Shown: one piece after another, positions 11,171-19,880 of the stretch
Numbering within the stretch: position 1 is the first letter of the stretch
How the letters are laid out: each line of letters begins with the position of its first letter
Assembly (NCBI GenBank): GCA_016718035.1
Contig: JADKEK010000004.1
Location: 1-64,000 of the forward strand
Source of the DNA: Bacteroidota bacterium
Lineage (GTDB): Bacteria > Bacteroidota > Bacteroidia > Chitinophagales > BACL12
DNA: 64,000 bases
Direction: 5' to 3'
The notes under the pieces: generated by a model
Databases searched by the model: none
The model's input: only the letters and a program-made list of their open reading frames with translations
Told to the model about the DNA's origin: nothing
Translations under genes and position numbers: made by a program

Positions 11171-11683
11171 ATGGAACCACTCGACAATCTCGAATTAAAA
11201 AAATTCAAAACCGACAAAGGTGCGGTAATTCCTGCACCACTTGGTGTTTCTGCTATTTTTACCAGTTTGATAGTTTTGCTTACCGGCCATGGCAATCTGT
11301 TTTTTGTAGGCATATTTTTAGTGGGTATTGCTATCCTTTTTTTAAAAAATGGCGTTGAAGTTGACTTGGTGAATCATAAATACCGTGATTATAAATTATT
11401 GTTTGGAAATTATTGGGGTAAGTGGAAACCATTGGCTGAAGGCGATTATTTGTTAATATCTAAATCAACAAAACGCTCAGCGGCACCTATTACAATGGCC
11501 ATGTCTGCAACGTCATCACGTGTTTTCTACGACCTCGATTTAATAACCAAGGGTAGCCGTGATGTTATTTTAAAACGTGACCCGGATTATGAAAAACTAC
11601 TTAGAATAGCTAAAATGGTTGCTGACGATCATGCATTAAAAATTGCTGAACGGGTAAACAACGATTACATCTGGCTAAATTAA
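11171..11683 (+). CDS. Hypothetical membrane protein with two transmembrane helices
   Basis: 170 residues of unknown function. Residues 24-58 contain two closely spaced hydrophobic helices (APLGVSAIFTSLIVLL and FFVGIFLVGIAILFL). They are followed by a roughly 110-residue soluble domain with KYRDYKLLFGNYWGKWKPL and several basic residues. This layout resembles small Bacteroidota inner-membrane proteins that expose a beta-rich domain to the cytoplasm. It is monocistronic and ends in a bidirectional terminator shared with the convergent TPR gene. Confidence 0.7.
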   Translation: MEPLDNLELKKFKTDKGAVIPAPLGVSAIFTSLIVLLTGHGNLFFVGIFLVGIAILFLKNGVEVDLVNHKYRDYKLLFGNYWGKWKPLAEGDYLLISKSTKRSAAPITMAMSATSSRVFYDLDLITKGSRDVILKRDPDYEKLLRIAKMVADDHALKIAERVNNDYIWLN

Positions 11684-11711
11684 AAAAAGGCAATTGAATA
11701 ATTGCCTTTTT
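11684..11711. terminator. Bidirectional intrinsic terminator
   Basis: AAAAAGGCAATT (11684-11695), loop GAAT, AATTGCCTTTTT (11700-11711) is a perfect 12-bp stem with A and T runs at both ends. It lies between convergent genes ending at 11683 and 11713. Confidence 0.85.
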
Positions 11712-11712
11712 A

Positions 11713-12216
11713 TTATTTCCTGCTTTTGTTTACAGTTTTTTCTTTTACGCGCATTAAGCTGTTTTTTATAAATGTGATATCATGTTCGTGTATCGCATAC
11801 AATTTAGCCTGCTTATAATATTTAATCGAAGGTTTAAACAGTAATGTCGTTTCAGCGCTCATGGCGAGATGTTTATAAACAAAATATTTATTTACCCCTT
11901 CAATTTGTAAACACGACTCTGCATACTTTAGTAATGTTTTGTGTTTGTTTAATTGATACAGCAATTGAACGGTTACATGATATACAGGAATAAATCCCGG
12001 TTTAAATCGTTTACATAAATCAAAATGATAAAGTGCCATGTCGTATTCCGCTAATTCGTGATAATATAACATACCCATTTCAAAATGAGCTACGCCACAA
12101 TCAGGTTCTTCTTCAAGAATATCCTCAAGCAGACGTTTAGCTTTTATGCATTTGTTTTCATATAAATATTTATTAACGCGTATCATTTTTTCTTCTATGT
12201 TGAATAAAATGTTCAT
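11713..12216 (-). CDS. TPR-repeat hypothetical protein
   Basis: 167 residues composed almost entirely of helices with tetratricopeptide-like spacing. One unit is around residues 16-47 (KRLLEDILEEEPDCGVAHFE), a second around 49-80 (MGMLYYHELAEYDMALYHFD), and further degenerate units follow, ending in a lysine-rich tail. TPR proteins are scaffolds for protein contacts; the partner is unknown. There is no signal peptide, so it is probably cytoplasmic. The gene has its own intergenic region upstream and ends at the shared terminator. Confidence 0.7.
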   Translation of the reverse strand: MNILFNIEEKMIRVNKYLYENKCIKAKRLLEDILEEEPDCGVAHFEMGMLYYHELAEYDMALYHFDLCKRFKPGFIPVYHVTVQLLYQLNKHKTLLKYAESCLQIEGVNKYFVYKHLAMSAETTLLFKPSIKYYKQAKLYAIHEHDITFIKNSLMRVKEKTVNKSRK

Positions 12217-12307
12217 GTTAAAAATTTAATTAATTAAATTAAATGGTAACATCTCGAACAGTACAACCTGGTGTAACGCCAACCTAAAGCCTAACACGCC
12301 AATTATT

Positions 12308-12331
12308 GGAGTCTGCCCCATTGCAGACTCC
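12308..12331. other. Perfect 9-bp hairpin in the intergenic region
   Basis: GGAGTCTGC (12308-12316), loop CCCATT, GCAGACTCC (12323-12331). No T-run is attached on either strand. It lies between the rtcB terminator and the TPR gene, so it may be a second transcript end or an RNA-processing structure. Confidence 0.4.
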
Positions 12332-12373
12332 GGCATCGCGTAATTACAAGTAATTTTTTTGTTCTTAAAATAT

Positions 12374-12402
12374 CCCTGAAGTGACTTTAGTCTACTTCAG
12401 GG
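12374..12402 (-). terminator. Probable terminator of rtcB
   Basis: CCCTGAAGT (12374-12382) pairs with ACTTCAGGG (12394-12402), 9 bp perfect, 21 bases past the rtcB stop. On the minus strand it is followed by ATATTTTAAG and then A-rich sequence, so the U-run is weak. Confidence 0.6.
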
Positions 12403-12423
12403 TGTTGAACAAAACATATTTTA

Positions 12424-13821
12424 TTAAGCCATACGAACCACTTTAGGTTTAAACATGCCAATAATGTTTACCAATTCGTTTTGATATTGCATTACTTCGT
12501 TGATGTCTTTGTAAGCCATCGGTGATTCATCAATGTCGCCACCAATTAAATGCACGCCTGCTTCATTTAATTTTTCATCCAACATTTTTTGGTTGAAATT
12601 ATTTTTAGCAGCAGTCCGCGACATTTTTCTACCGGCGCCATGAGAAGCTGATTGGATCGAATTCGCAATTCCGTTACCTTCTACAATGTATCCGGGTGCA
12701 GTCATGGAACCGGGAATAATTCCCAATACACCTTTTGCTGCAGGAGTTGCTCCTTTTCTATGCACTATCACTTCTTGCCCATTGTACATTTCTTTCCAGG
12801 CAAAATTGTGGTGATTTTCAACCATACCTAAAACCTGTGCACCAACGCTCCTGGCAATTTTTTTATGAATTTGGTGGTGACAAGCCGAAGCGTAATCGCC
12901 ACTTAAATTCATAGCTGCCCAATATTCCTGACCTTCTGCGCTATTTAAATCGAGATAAGCCAGGTGTTGTGCTACATCAGGTAATTTGCATAATTCTCTT
13001 GCCAATCGGGTATAATAATTTGCCACCGCGGCACCAAGACCTCTCGAACCTGAATGCGATAATAATCCAAGGTAATTACCCGGAGGAATATTTAATTTTT
13101 CGGTTGATTGTTTAATCTCAATGATACCAAATTCCACAAAGTGATTTCCCGAACCGGAAGTACCAATTTGTTTAAATGCTTTATCGTGAAGTGATTTCAA
13201 TAATTTATTTTCGTTGAATTCTTTTCTCTCCAAAACAGCATCGTCCATCGGGTTTTTAATAGTGCCTCCTGAACCAAAAACAGTATTTCTGGTCAAAAAT
13301 CCTTTTAATTTTTCTACATTGTCATTTACAAAATCACCGGGCATATCAAACACACTCAAGCACATTCGGCATCCAATATCAACTCCAACTCCGTATGGAA
13401 TTACAGCATTATTGGTAGCTAATACACCACCAATCGGTAAGCCATAACCCTGATGTGCATCAGGCATTAAAGCCCCCGCAACAGTAACAGGTAATTTCAT
13501 GGCAACTTCCATTTGATTAATAGCGCCCATTTCAATGTTTTCAAAACCGTAAATGGCATATTCCTTTCTTTTTTGCTCAAGCGGAATTACATCATTTTTT
13601 GGCCTGATTTCATCTAATAATGCAGCAGCAATTTTTCCTAATGCAGCATCTTCTAAATACGCATCAGGCGCAGCTAATACATCTTTTAATATATCGATAG
13701 CTTCTGCTTCGGCACTATGTTTATAATATTGATGCATCACTTGAATTGCAATGCCAATAACTTTACTTTCAGGATAACCTATTTTTCTAAGGTCTTTCCC
13801 GTTTAGAGATAACTTTCCCAT
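12424..13821 (-). CDS. rtcB: RNA-splicing ligase RtcB
   Basis: 465 residues, full length. RtcB joins RNA 2',3'-cyclic phosphate or 3'-phosphate ends to 5'-hydroxyl ends using Mn2+ and GTP, through a GMP-histidine intermediate. Visible motifs are MPDAHQGYGLPIGG (119-132), DIGCRM (148-153, metal-binding Cys151), GTSGSGNHFVEFG (around 220-232, His227), SHSGSRGLG (His256), ENHHNF (335-340), HRKGATPA (354-361) and SHGAGR (393-398, His394 as the likely GMP acceptor). No RtcA cyclase or RtcR regulator is next to it. Upstream lie a consensus promoter, a 29-codon reading frame and an intrinsic terminator, suggesting control by attenuation. Confidence 0.97.
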   Translation of the reverse strand: MGKLSLNGKDLRKIGYPESKVIGIAIQVMHQYYKHSAEAEAIDILKDVLAAPDAYLEDAALGKIAAALLDEIRPKNDVIPLEQKRKEYAIYGFENIEMGAINQMEVAMKLPVTVAGALMPDAHQGYGLPIGGVLATNNAVIPYGVGVDIGCRMCLSVFDMPGDFVNDNVEKLKGFLTRNTVFGSGGTIKNPMDDAVLERKEFNENKLLKSLHDKAFKQIGTSGSGNHFVEFGIIEIKQSTEKLNIPPGNYLGLLSHSGSRGLGAAVANYYTRLARELCKLPDVAQHLAYLDLNSAEGQEYWAAMNLSGDYASACHHQIHKKIARSVGAQVLGMVENHHNFAWKEMYNGQEVIVHRKGATPAAKGVLGIIPGSMTAPGYIVEGNGIANSIQSASHGAGRKMSRTAAKNNFNQKMLDEKLNEAGVHLIGGDIDESPMAYKDINEVMQYQNELVNIIGMFKPKVVRMA

Positions 13822-13880
13822 ATCACTTTATTTTGTGATGAATAAATAAATTTAATAATAAAATTTGGGGCAATAAAAAA

Positions 13881-13900
13881 CCCCGACGCTATGGTCGGGG
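13881..13900 (-). terminator. Attenuator-like terminator in the rtcB leader
   Basis: On the minus strand CCCCGAC-loop-GTCGGGG is followed directly by TTTTTT, a good intrinsic terminator. It lies after the 29-codon reading frame and 60 bases before the rtcB start. The 5' arm with one flanking base (GCCCCGAC, 13894-13901) is also perfectly complementary over 8 bases to GTCGGGGC inside the reading frame (13947-13954), giving a mutually exclusive antiterminator. Confidence 0.8.
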
Positions 13901-13925
13901 CTCGATTTATGAATAAGTTTGAATA

Positions 13926-14015
13926 TTATTTTTCATAAAAATACATGCCCCGACACGTCAAACGATCTAGCAGACCCTTTGGTGTTTGTTCTGTTATTTG
14001 ATATAAATTACGCAT
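13926..14015 (-). CDS. Putative 29-residue leader peptide upstream of rtcB
   Basis: The peptide begins MRNLYQITEQ and ends CRGMYFYEK. I do not recognise the sequence. It lies about 18 bases below a consensus Bacteroidota promoter, so its mRNA start is nearly at the ATG. It is followed by an intrinsic terminator before rtcB on the same strand. Codons for Cys-Arg-Gly include GTCGGGGC, which can pair with the terminator 5' arm. This is the geometry of a translated leader whose ribosome position decides termination. It could instead be a free-standing small protein gene with its own terminator. Confidence 0.6.
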   Translation of the reverse strand: MRNLYQITEQTPKGLLDRLTCRGMYFYEK

Positions 14016-14033
14016 GTTGTATTAATTTGAATG

Positions 14034-14063
14034 CAAATATAATTTAATTTTTTAAATTGCAAA
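14034..14063 (-). promoter_or_regulatory. Consensus Bacteroidota promoter for the rtcB leader
   Basis: On the minus strand TTTG (14060-14063), an 18-base spacer and TATATTTG (14034-14041) match the TTTG / TAnnTTTG consensus of the primary sigma factor in this phylum. The ATG of the small reading frame follows 18 bases after the box. Confidence 0.75.
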
Positions 14064-14096
14064 TTATTTTATTCTTTTACATAAATTATTTTTGGC

Positions 14097-15011
14097 ATGC
14101 TTCGAACAATTCTACTGTTAATTATTGCATTAATCATAGTTCCACTGGTCGCATTTTATATCGACGACCCATTAACCACATTACAACAAACTATGTTGCG
14201 CACCGCCGCTATTATGACCTTAGTAGTAGCGATGTATTGTTTTATTGTGAGTGAATTAGTACGCAATTATAGTCAGGTAGATAAATTATGGAGTATTGTT
14301 CCATTATTATATGGATGGTATTTTGCATCTGCTTCGGGTTGGGAGCCGCGTATTGTATTAATGGCTGTTTTAATTTCTATCTGGGGCGCACGACTTACTT
14401 ATAATTTTAGCAGAAGAGGCGCATATCAATGGAAATTTTGGGCCGGTGAAGAAGATTATCGTTGGGCTATTTTACGTCAGCAACCTCATTTAAATACAAG
14501 ATTAAAATGGGGTTTGTTTAATTTGTTTTTTATTTGCTTGTATCAAAATGGTTTAATTCTTTTGTTTACCTTGCCCGCAGTTATGGCTGCTGGTTCTGGT
14601 AATGGAATAACCATTGCAGATATCGTATTGGCTATTATTTCAGTAGGATTTGTGGTGATGGAATATATTGCTGACCAGCAACAATGGAATTTTCAGAAAG
14701 AAAAGTACCGCCGTATCAACAATAATGAACCGCTTACCGAACCGTATTCTGATGGATTTGTTTCATCAGGATTATGGAAATATTTCCGCCATCCAAATTA
14801 TACTGCTGAACAAGCGATATGGGTGGTATTTTATTTATTTAGTGTGAGCGCAACAGGAAAATGGCTGAATTGGAGTATTGCAGGATGTGTATTGTTGATG
14901 TTGTTATTTCAGGGCAGCGCAGACTTCAGCGAAAAAATTTCTGCAGGAAAATATCCTAAATACAAAGATTATCAAAAACGGGTAGGTCGGTTTTTCCCAA
15001 AATTATTTTGA
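14097..15011 (+). CDS. DUF1295 / steroid 5-alpha-reductase-like membrane protein
   Basis: 304 residues with about seven hydrophobic helices. The DUF1295 hallmarks are NYSQVDKLWSIVPLLYGW near residues 60-78, EYIADQQQWNFQKEKYR around 195-211, and GLWKYFRHPNYTAEQAIWV near 232-250. The HPNY segment is the conserved signature of the related isoprenylcysteine methyltransferase/steroid reductase C-terminal fold. It is an inner-membrane protein; the substrate is unknown, although a NAD(P)H-dependent reduction of a lipid is usually proposed for the family. A TATTTTTG box lies only two bases before the ATG, so the mRNA may be almost leaderless. The 3' end overlaps the convergent gene by 9 bases. Confidence 0.85.
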   Translation: MLRTILLLIIALIIVPLVAFYIDDPLTTLQQTMLRTAAIMTLVVAMYCFIVSELVRNYSQVDKLWSIVPLLYGWYFASASGWEPRIVLMAVLISIWGARLTYNFSRRGAYQWKFWAGEEDYRWAILRQQPHLNTRLKWGLFNLFFICLYQNGLILLFTLPAVMAAGSGNGITIADIVLAIISVGFVVMEYIADQQQWNFQKEKYRRINNNEPLTEPYSDGFVSSGLWKYFRHPNYTAEQAIWVVFYLFSVSATGKWLNWSIAGCVLLMLLFQGSADFSEKISAGKYPKYKDYQKRVGRFFPKLF

Positions 15012-15539
15012 AGATTGATGCACCCAATAGGCAACACGCTCATCCGGCTTTAATGGTTCCTGTTGGGCGCGGTCGTAATGAAATACAATACCCAGTTTAA
15101 TGGAAATACCTTTGGCGATAATATAATACTGTTCATCGCCAAACGAACCAATATTGAAGGAAAACACATGTAAAGTGTCATCATCGGACAATTGATGTTT
15201 GGTCAATATTTCATAACGGGATGTGCCTTGAATTAAAGTCAACTGTTCTTTATCCCAATGATCAGCCCAGATACTTTCACTACTTATGGTATGTGTAATA
15301 GCCTCAAAAAAAACAATTTCAATTTGATGATAATAACTAAAATCAAAGCTGCCTATTACAATAACTGCTTTATCCGGAATTTCATTATTCGGATATGCAA
15401 TACCACCATCCTCGTCCGGAACATCTAGCCTGAAATACATGCCTGCGCTATGTACCGTTTCATTAAAACTGTTTAATGTCTGAATAATTGTTTCAGTATC
15501 GGCAATACATTGATGTAATTTTGTAAAATCGTTTTCCAT
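15003..15539 (-). CDS. Hypothetical protein, 178 aa
   Basis: I do not recognise this protein. It has no signal peptide or membrane segment. It alternates beta-type hydrophobic stretches (KAVIVIGSFDFSYY, QIEIVFFEAI, YYIIAKGISIKLGIVFHY) with acidic loops, suggesting a small cytoplasmic alpha/beta domain. The reading frame ends in HQSSK, 9 bases inside the convergent DUF1295 gene. No operon partner is evident. Confidence 0.65.
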   Translation of the reverse strand: MENDFTKLHQCIADTETIIQTLNSFNETVHSAGMYFRLDVPDEDGGIAYPNNEIPDKAVIVIGSFDFSYYHQIEIVFFEAITHTISSESIWADHWDKEQLTLIQGTSRYEILTKHQLSDDDTLHVFSFNIGSFGDEQYYIIAKGISIKLGIVFHYDRAQQEPLKPDERVAYWVHQSSK

Positions 15540-15678
15540 TTGGAAGTTTTGCGAAGCGGTGGTTGCTAAACGATATAGTTCATGGCTATTAAAAATGATA
15601 ATTATAAATTAATTTTTATAGTTATTCGTCACCAAGCCATTTTGCAAAGCTTTTGTTATAACCAGTGGTTCAAACGAT

Positions 15679-16587
15679 TTATTCGATGAAAATCTTTTTG
15701 TCATACCGCTTTCCATCATTCAACAATGTAACCAAATATATACCTGCTTTATAATTTGTCATGCTAATTAATTCGTATTTATTCTGCAAAATATCTTTAA
15801 TAATTTGTTTCCCGTTTAGATCGCAAATAATTAATTCTGTATTTTGAGATATTTCTGTATGTATATAAATATTTTTATTGAAACTATATACCGTTGCATT
15901 AAAATTTTTGGACTCATTTTGTATGTCAACATAACTTATTAAACTACCAGCCTCAATTGGTTGTTCACATACAGTCTCGTACGCATAGTCATTAATTATT
16001 AACCTTTTTGTTGAGTCAGTTGTTGTACATCGTATCCAGCCGTAATGCATACAATCATCATTAATCTTGAAGCGTACGCCAATATAACCGTTTTCAACAT
16101 CTGGATTCCAGCTACCAAAGCGATTAGCCCAATATGCAGAACCTATTGCTGTTTGGTAGAACCCAGAGCCCATAAGCTGAAATCCCGCGTTTTGAAAACT
16201 AAGCGATTCATTGATTAAAACGCCCAATTCAAGTGCATATGGAAAATATTCGGTACTCCCTCCGTAACTTCCATGAGTTATGGACCTAGCTGCAATCTCG
16301 TTAAAACTATACTGCGGGCCCGCCCAAATACCATGACGAAACCTATAAACTCCTGTTGAAGTAGCTGATGTCCAATAATGATAATACCCTTCCGAAGTTT
16401 TCAAAAACGCAAAATCATTAGTCCCATTATTATCCATATCAATGAATGCAGTTTCGCTATCAAACTGCAATTCGATGTCAGGTTCAAGGTCGGTGTAAAT
16501 TACCTGTGCCGATGTTTTTGAGTTTAAGGATAAGAATACTCCTGCCAGGCAGGAGTATTCTATTAAACTGAATTTATAGGGTTTCAT
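15679..16587 (-). CDS. Secreted T9SS type A sorting-domain protein, paralogue of 6376-7275
   Basis: 302 residues. It shares the layout of the 299-residue protein: signal-like N-terminus ending TSAQ, acidic FIDMDNNGTNDF segment, HYGWIRC...NDYAYE block with matching cysteines, and a C-terminal T9SS type A sorting domain. Here the C-terminus is intact (GKRYDKKIFIE), which shows what the copy beside the CRISPR array may have lost. It overlaps the stop of the upstream large gene by 4 bases (ATGA), the same arrangement as in the first copy. Function is unknown; it is probably surface-exposed and may act with its partner. Confidence 0.85.
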   Translation of the reverse strand: MKPYKFSLIEYSCLAGVFLSLNSKTSAQVIYTDLEPDIELQFDSETAFIDMDNNGTNDFAFLKTSEGYYHYWTSATSTGVYRFRHGIWAGPQYSFNEIAARSITHGSYGGSTEYFPYALELGVLINESLSFQNAGFQLMGSGFYQTAIGSAYWANRFGSWNPDVENGYIGVRFKINDDCMHYGWIRCTTTDSTKRLIINDYAYETVCEQPIEAGSLISYVDIQNESKNFNATVYSFNKNIYIHTEISQNTELIICDLNGKQIIKDILQNKYELISMTNYKAGIYLVTLLNDGKRYDKKIFIE

Positions 16588-18335
16588 TTTATTTTAATCA
16601 ATGGTTTTGTTATTGTTGAATTATCCGAAAATCGAAATGTTACCTGGTATAATCCGGCGTTCAAATTCGAAATATTTATTTGATTAGATTCACTAATTTG
16701 AAAAGTAGCAATTGGAAATCCTGCAAGGTCAGACACAATAATATCTATGTTCTCGTCTGTCTGCATTTCATAGTTATTTTCCAAATTAATACTGAAATAG
16801 TCATATGCAGGGTTGGGGTAAATCACCACATTATATTTGTCCGAAATTGTCGCTTGCTGCCTTTCATACGGCCCAAATGCATGAATGCCAATTTTAAAGT
16901 AACCATAAGAATAACCGGGAACGGGAACACATACGGCACCTAACGGCAGCTCGCAGTCACATTGATTCACATCTTCAACTATTGTGATGCCCTGAATGTC
17001 AAACGGATGTGGATTGTAATCAGCATATGCTTGATTACATTCGTAACAGGAATTTATTGCAACATTTTCACCCTGTTTACTCACCATTAGGTTTCTTCCA
17101 GAGGCTGAATGTGGAAATTCGGCGTCCACCATGTGCAGGTCAATTGTTGTAAATTTAAACCCGTAGTCGAACAGCGGAAATAAATTTTCAGGGTCAATGA
17201 TATTATTTTGACTCAACCCTTTTGTATTACTAAAATACACATATAAATTTTCATGTTCATCGTCAATGAAAACCGTTGGAGGTTGATTCCTGCTGTGTTC
17301 AGGTAGTGAAATTACTGAAGGCAGGTAATTGAGCTTTTGTTTGAAAATATCACTGAGCAGAAAATAGGTCCAGTAGGTTGTTCTACGCATCCAATACGGA
17401 TCGTTGATCAAGGCGGGGTTAAGTCCATTTGCAACCAGATCACAGTCATCTGCCTGCACAAGCAAATCTTGCCAGCCGCCACCTGCGAAACTGTGAATGT
17501 GTGAGTAGGTGAAAAAATTCTGACGATATAATGTTTTCGTGAAATTTAGTTTTGTTAAATCCCGTAAGAACCATTCCTGTAAAAAATATCCCTGAACGAA
17601 AGTATTATAATAAACATCTAAAACACGTTTGTCAAAAGTTTCATCTCCAACTGCTGGATCTTCATTCCATGTATCATTGCTCAGAAAATTTTTTTCGGTG
17701 GCCCACATTTCTTTGCCGTCTGGTCCGGCCAGGCTGAATTGTAAATCATCGTCAATCGCCTGATAAAACAACATATAACGTGTTTTGAGAAATTCATTAA
17801 GGTTGCCCGGCGCCGGTCCGAAGTATGGGGGCAGGTCAGCAGGATAATTCCAGATGGGGTAACCCATCATACCTTGAAATGCGTCTTTAATTCGAGGGTC
17901 ATACTCATCATATTTCCAGTTTCCGTCATAGGTATAATCAAGGTCCAAAGGGTCCGAACATGAAATTGAGTTACAACTGGCAGCTCCTTCAGTAGGATAA
18001 AGCGCACATAAATGGTCAGTAGCGATGTGATACCAGTTATTATGTGGTTTGTAATAAGTATGTGGTATAACAGCATCAAATTTATAAATATTTGCATGTG
18101 TTAAGAATTTATCTCCATAATGCGAACCAAGATCAGCGTTCCAGCCTTCGACATGTTTTGCAAAAGGAAAAGTGCCTTCGCCGGGGTCAGGGCCATTTAC
18201 GCCGAAAATATTGCCATCGGTTGCGTCATATTCTTCAGGGAGGTTTTCCGCTGGCAATCCAATTTTACAACTCAAGGCATGTTTTAATTTAAATTCTTTA
18301 AAATAATTATGATCCCATTTTGTTTTTCCTGCCAT
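16584..18335 (-). CDS. C-terminal fragment of frameshifted glycosidase-like T9SS protein
   Basis: 583 residues that continue the protein encoded by 18284-19708 in another frame. It begins in the middle of the catalytic-type domain and aligns with the second half of the 929-residue paralogue: KIGLPAENL matches KVGIPAANL, and EMWATEKN matches ELWTTEWN. A T9SS type A sorting domain (VVIYPNPAYDYF) ends it. The AUG at its 5' end is internal to the ancestral gene, so expression as a separate protein is doubtful. The aromatic Trp next to the candidate nucleophile is Lys here. Confidence 0.8.
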   Translation of the reverse strand: MAGKTKWDHNYFKEFKLKHALSCKIGLPAENLPEEYDATDGNIFGVNGPDPGEGTFPFAKHVEGWNADLGSHYGDKFLTHANIYKFDAVIPHTYYKPHNNWYHIATDHLCALYPTEGAASCNSISCSDPLDLDYTYDGNWKYDEYDPRIKDAFQGMMGYPIWNYPADLPPYFGPAPGNLNEFLKTRYMLFYQAIDDDLQFSLAGPDGKEMWATEKNFLSNDTWNEDPAVGDETFDKRVLDVYYNTFVQGYFLQEWFLRDLTKLNFTKTLYRQNFFTYSHIHSFAGGGWQDLLVQADDCDLVANGLNPALINDPYWMRRTTYWTYFLLSDIFKQKLNYLPSVISLPEHSRNQPPTVFIDDEHENLYVYFSNTKGLSQNNIIDPENLFPLFDYGFKFTTIDLHMVDAEFPHSASGRNLMVSKQGENVAINSCYECNQAYADYNPHPFDIQGITIVEDVNQCDCELPLGAVCVPVPGYSYGYFKIGIHAFGPYERQQATISDKYNVVIYPNPAYDYFSINLENNYEMQTDENIDIIVSDLAGFPIATFQISESNQINISNLNAGLYQVTFRFSDNSTITKPLIKIK

Positions 18336-19708
18336 AATGGCTTCAGTGATAATGTATTCTCCCGTGGCGGGCCATAAACGTAATCGTAAAAATTTTCTGT
18401 CCAGGTTGGATCAGGATCTTTGCCATCTATGTAATTGTAATAATCATCAAATGTCTCAAATCCCATCATATCCATCGCCCATCCAAAATAGGTTTCATTT
18501 CCCATTTCAACTCCTGCGACATTTAAATTATGAATTGGATTGTTTCTCAAATAATCAACAAAATTCCAGCATTCCGTGGCCGATGCCATGGGGATGGGCA
18601 GGTCAACAATAATTTCTACTTTGTAACCGGGATCAGCTATTTGATTTTCTTCTTCAATTTTTTTTACCATTCTCAAAAACTGATCTATATATTTCTCACC
18701 GGCAGGAAGTGTTTCCTGTGTTTTCCATTTTGAATATATTTTTTCGAAGTCTTCTTGATATGCGTCAGCATCCATCCAGGTATGACATAAATCACAAACA
18801 TTTGGTAATGATCCGTCGGTTCCTTCTAAATCATTATGAATTGCATCAATAAAATCTTGAACATTCGCTTGTATATTGTCAGTTGGTATGGCAGGAACTT
18901 GGTCTGTCTCGTTTGTCACATCATAAAAGCGGATTATCTCATCAATATTATAACCATAACCTTTTATTGGGTCTGTAATACCATCCCAGTCCTTGTCATA
19001 GTCAAGTGGATGCTGCCATCTGGTGTCTGCACCTCCTGGATAACGAAGAGAAGATGGCTTTAGATCACTCAGTGCCTGCCAGGCCTGCATGTAATAGGTA
19101 TCATCTTCTGAAATATGGTTGGGTTCGAAAATTCCGGGAATATGAATGCCAAAAAGACCTGCATTTAGTTCTTTTGTGGTGTGTCCAGGATTAATTGTAA
19201 TCATTCCCGCATTATCACCAATTCGCAAGCTTAGCAATTCCTGTTTGTTTCCAGTCAAATTCGAATCAACACTTATAAGTGTGTAAACAGCAGAATCGTT
19301 TTGAGGGATATAATAGGCAGCATTGTCTGTAGCATAATAATAGGCAGCTGTATCATCGGGTTTACTAAAGAGTATGTTTGAATCAATGTCTCCTACTGCA
19401 AAAATAATTGAACTGTCAGGCTCAGCATAATGAACTGAATCCTCGATTAATAAAATAATATCATCGAGACCATCAGTATAAATTTCAGCAGTGTCTGCTA
19501 CTGTATAAATTGCTTCAACATTTACAGTATCAATAATAATACTTGTGTCAGGTGGGACTGTGTCAGGTGAAAAATAATGATTTAATTTTTCAGCAGATGT
19601 AAAACAGGTGTTGCTACCAACTGAAATGAAGCATCGTGCAAATATTAAAAATCCGAAAAAAAACATTGACTTTCGAATACATGGATTTGATTTTGATAGA
19701 TTTTTCAT
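18284..19708 (-). CDS. N-terminal fragment of frameshifted glycosidase-like T9SS protein
   Basis: 474 residues: signal-type N-terminus, Asp/Thr-rich region, then the first half of a clan GH-A-like domain with LRYPGG and VEMGNET. After YVYG, around 18361-18380, the frame is lost. Moving to the neighbouring frame restores WPATGEYIITEAIMAGKTKW, so one base appears to be missing in a GGCCC context. The in-frame tail after that point is spurious. A TATCTTTA box at 19720-19727 lies 11 bases before the ATG. With 16584-18335 it forms one gene, paralogous to 7272-10061. Confidence 0.8.
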   Translation of the reverse strand: MKNLSKSNPCIRKSMFFFGFLIFARCFISVGSNTCFTSAEKLNHYFSPDTVPPDTSIIIDTVNVEAIYTVADTAEIYTDGLDDIILLIEDSVHYAEPDSSIIFAVGDIDSNILFSKPDDTAAYYYATDNAAYYIPQNDSAVYTLISVDSNLTGNKQELLSLRIGDNAGMITINPGHTTKELNAGLFGIHIPGIFEPNHISEDDTYYMQAWQALSDLKPSSLRYPGGADTRWQHPLDYDKDWDGITDPIKGYGYNIDEIIRFYDVTNETDQVPAIPTDNIQANVQDFIDAIHNDLEGTDGSLPNVCDLCHTWMDADAYQEDFEKIYSKWKTQETLPAGEKYIDQFLRMVKKIEEENQIADPGYKVEIIVDLPIPMASATECWNFVDYLRNNPIHNLNVAGVEMGNETYFGWAMDMMGFETFDDYYNYIDGKDPDPTWTENFYDYVYGPPRENTLSLKPLWQEKQNGIIIILKNLN

Positions 19709-19880
19709 TGGAGTGAATTTAAAGATAGCGAAAAAAGTTTGAAGTTTTGCTTCATGGGGCAGGGTGTCTGCTTAAGCTGTCTTCATCGTCTCTTGTTCAG
19801 TAGACCGACAGTCCAATGATGGTAACTGTCCCATGTTGCAATGTGACTTGAATTTTCCTGAACCATTAGTTAAAACATCT

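Noticed and set aside
13881..14015. tRNA or riboswitch in the rtcB leader
   Set aside because: No cloverleaf or known riboswitch core could be drawn; a peptide frame with terminator explains the region better.
14057..14254. Plus-strand 65-codon frame before DUF1295
   Set aside because: Overlaps the well-supported DUF1295 gene in another frame and the divergent promoter.
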